The notes under the pieces are model-generated. The model was not told the DNA's origin, made no database searches, and saw nothing but the letters and a program-made list of their open reading frames with translations. The position numbers and the translations under genes were made by a program. 64,000 nt of DNA from Micromonospora chalcea. Lineage in GTDB: Bacteria > Actinomycetota > Actinomycetes > Mycobacteriales > Micromonosporaceae. Below, piece by piece: positions 63,212 to 64,000 of this stretch. Location of the stretch: the NCBI RefSeq assembly GCF_002926165.1, contig NZ_MAGP01000001.1:124001-188000 (forward strand). Direction: 5' to 3'. The stretch's first letter is position 1; each line of letters begins with the position of its first letter.

Positions 63212-64000
63212 CCGTGGTTCTTGCGGTACCGGTCGTACGCCTTGTTGACCAGGTCGATGTAGGCCTGCGCGTTCTTGCCCTTCAGCTCCGAGACGTAGGC
63301 GTCCCACTCGCTCAGCGGCCGCTGGCCGAGGGCGAACTTCAGCGTGTTCTGGGTGACGTGGTCCTTCAGTGCGGTCGCCCAGAGCGTCGTCTGCTCCCGC
63401 TCTTCGTCGCTGAGCGGCGCGGGTGGCGGCGTCACCCAGGGCGCGGCCTTGCGGGCGTTCATCTCCTTCTGGAACTCCAGTTCCTCGGGCGAGAAGAACG
63501 ACTGCACCAGGTCGAGCTTGCCGCCGTAGGCGAAGACGCCGTTGTAGAAGCCGAAGTCCTTCTGCAGATGCTTGGTGCCCTTGGGGTTGAGGCCGATGAC
63601 GTTGACGTCCGGGGCGAGGGTGCGCTTGCCCGAGCCGTCCTTGGTGTACGTGGTTCCCTCGACGCCCCACTTGGCGAACTCCTGGCCGGCGTCGGAGTAC
63701 CAGAGCCAGTCGACGAACTGCATCATGGCCACGAAGTTCTTGCCGTCGCGCGCCTTGCTGGAGATCATCACGCCGTTCTCCAGCCGGCTCGCCGGGTTGA
63801 CCGCTCCGGCCGGCCCGACCGGGAAGAGGATCTTGCCGAGCCGGGCGTTCGGGTTGATCTTCGCGATGTCCGGGCGGTAGTCGTTCACCAGGGTCTGCGC
63901 GTTCGTGCTGATCACGAAGGACTTGCCGCTGGCGAGCTTCTGCCGGGCCTGGTCGTCTGTCTGGGTGAACGTCTCCGGGTCGAGCAGCCCCTCGGCGACC
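63208..64000 (-). CDS. Carbohydrate ABC transporter solute-binding protein, cut by the window end
   Basis: This is the C-terminal part (about 263 residues) of an extracellular family 1-type solute-binding protein resembling LplA/LipO. The frame continues upstream beyond 64000, so the signal peptide is not visible. Recognisable parts are SRLENGVMISSKARDGKNFV, FVDWLWYSDAGQEFAKWGVE and the C-terminal helix PLSEWDAYVSELKGKNAQAY. It would bind (methyl-glucurono)xylo-oligosaccharides, judging from the coupled GH39 and GH67 genes. Permease genes are expected beyond the window. Confidence 0.88.
   Translation of the reverse strand, partial: VAEGLLDPETFTQTDDQARQKLASGKSFVISTNAQTLVNDYRPDIAKINPNARLGKILFPVGPAGAVNPASRLENGVMISSKARDGKNFVAMMQFVDWLWYSDAGQEFAKWGVEGTTYTKDGSGKRTLAPDVNVIGLNPKGTKHLQKDFGFYNGVFAYGGKLDLVQSFFSPEELEFQKEMNARKAAPWVTPPPAPLSDEEREQTTLWATALKDHVTQNTLKFALGQRPLSEWDAYVSELKGKNAQAYIDLVNKAYDRYRKNHG

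Overview
The window is very GC-rich with strongly G/C-biased third codon positions, frequent GTG starts and dense ATGA/GTGA gene overlaps. That pattern, together with the gene content (secreted proteins with CBM2 and ricin-type lectin domains, a copper polysaccharide monooxygenase, ureABCFGD without ureE, EACC1/caspase conflict genes and MarR/TetR regulators), points to a filamentous actinomycete, most likely of the Micromonospora type. This is inference; there is no 16S gene in the window. No tRNA, rRNA, CRISPR array or intact insertion sequence was found.

Layout. 1-10.8 kb is mixed core and accessory material: the end of a HAD hydrolase, a two-gene ABC-2 exporter, small enzymes, a membrane-embedded alpha/beta hydrolase, and a lipid/envelope set (MGDG-type glycosyltransferase, DMT transporter, PAP2 phosphatase). 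A second membrane hydrolase lies at 10.8-12.5 kb. 13.2-24.6 kb is a nitrogen block: urease ureABCFGD, a MarR regulator, a cytoplasmic periplasmic-binding-like sensor, and the urea transporter urtABCDE, with a palindrome lying on a promoter and a possible GlnR box upstream of urtA. 24.8-28.5 kb holds an AA10 monooxygenase, an unknown membrane-anchored protein and a TetR/alkB pair. 28.6-36.2 kb holds a Trp-rich mini-ORF followed by a TPR protein, a PAP2-kinase-flippase fusion, a DedA protein and an MgtA-type Mg2+ ATPase. 36.3-43.7 kb holds a GH64 glucanase, cobalamin-riboswitch-controlled metE, a CBM2 protein with a GH5-like barrel that lacks catalytic acids, and a PhoX-like phosphatase whose start codon lies in a perfect hairpin.

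43.9-52.2 kb is the most striking region. Two cobalamin riboswitches precede a seven-gene set: two secreted alpha/alpha-barrel proteins (one with an LPXTG anchor), each paired with a DUF4430 protein (one with a C-terminal membrane anchor), and then a complete ECF transporter (T component, double-ABC ATPase, S component). The alpha/alpha barrel plus DUF4430 is the domain pair of animal intrinsic factor and transcobalamin, here split over separate genes. The natural reading is a surface capture and uptake system for vitamin B12. metE, the B12-independent methionine synthase, lies 5 kb away under a third cobalamin riboswitch, so the same signal would switch on both uptake and bypass.

52.2-64 kb holds a GH5/ricin enzyme; then an island with visibly lower GC encoding an EACC1 adaptor and a caspase-domain effector with a long alpha-helical repeat tail (a probable biological-conflict or self-killing system); then a glucuronoxylan set: mannonate dehydratase facing a minus-strand operon of a solute-binding protein (cut by the window end), GH39 xylosidase, DUF624 protein and GH67 alpha-glucuronidase.
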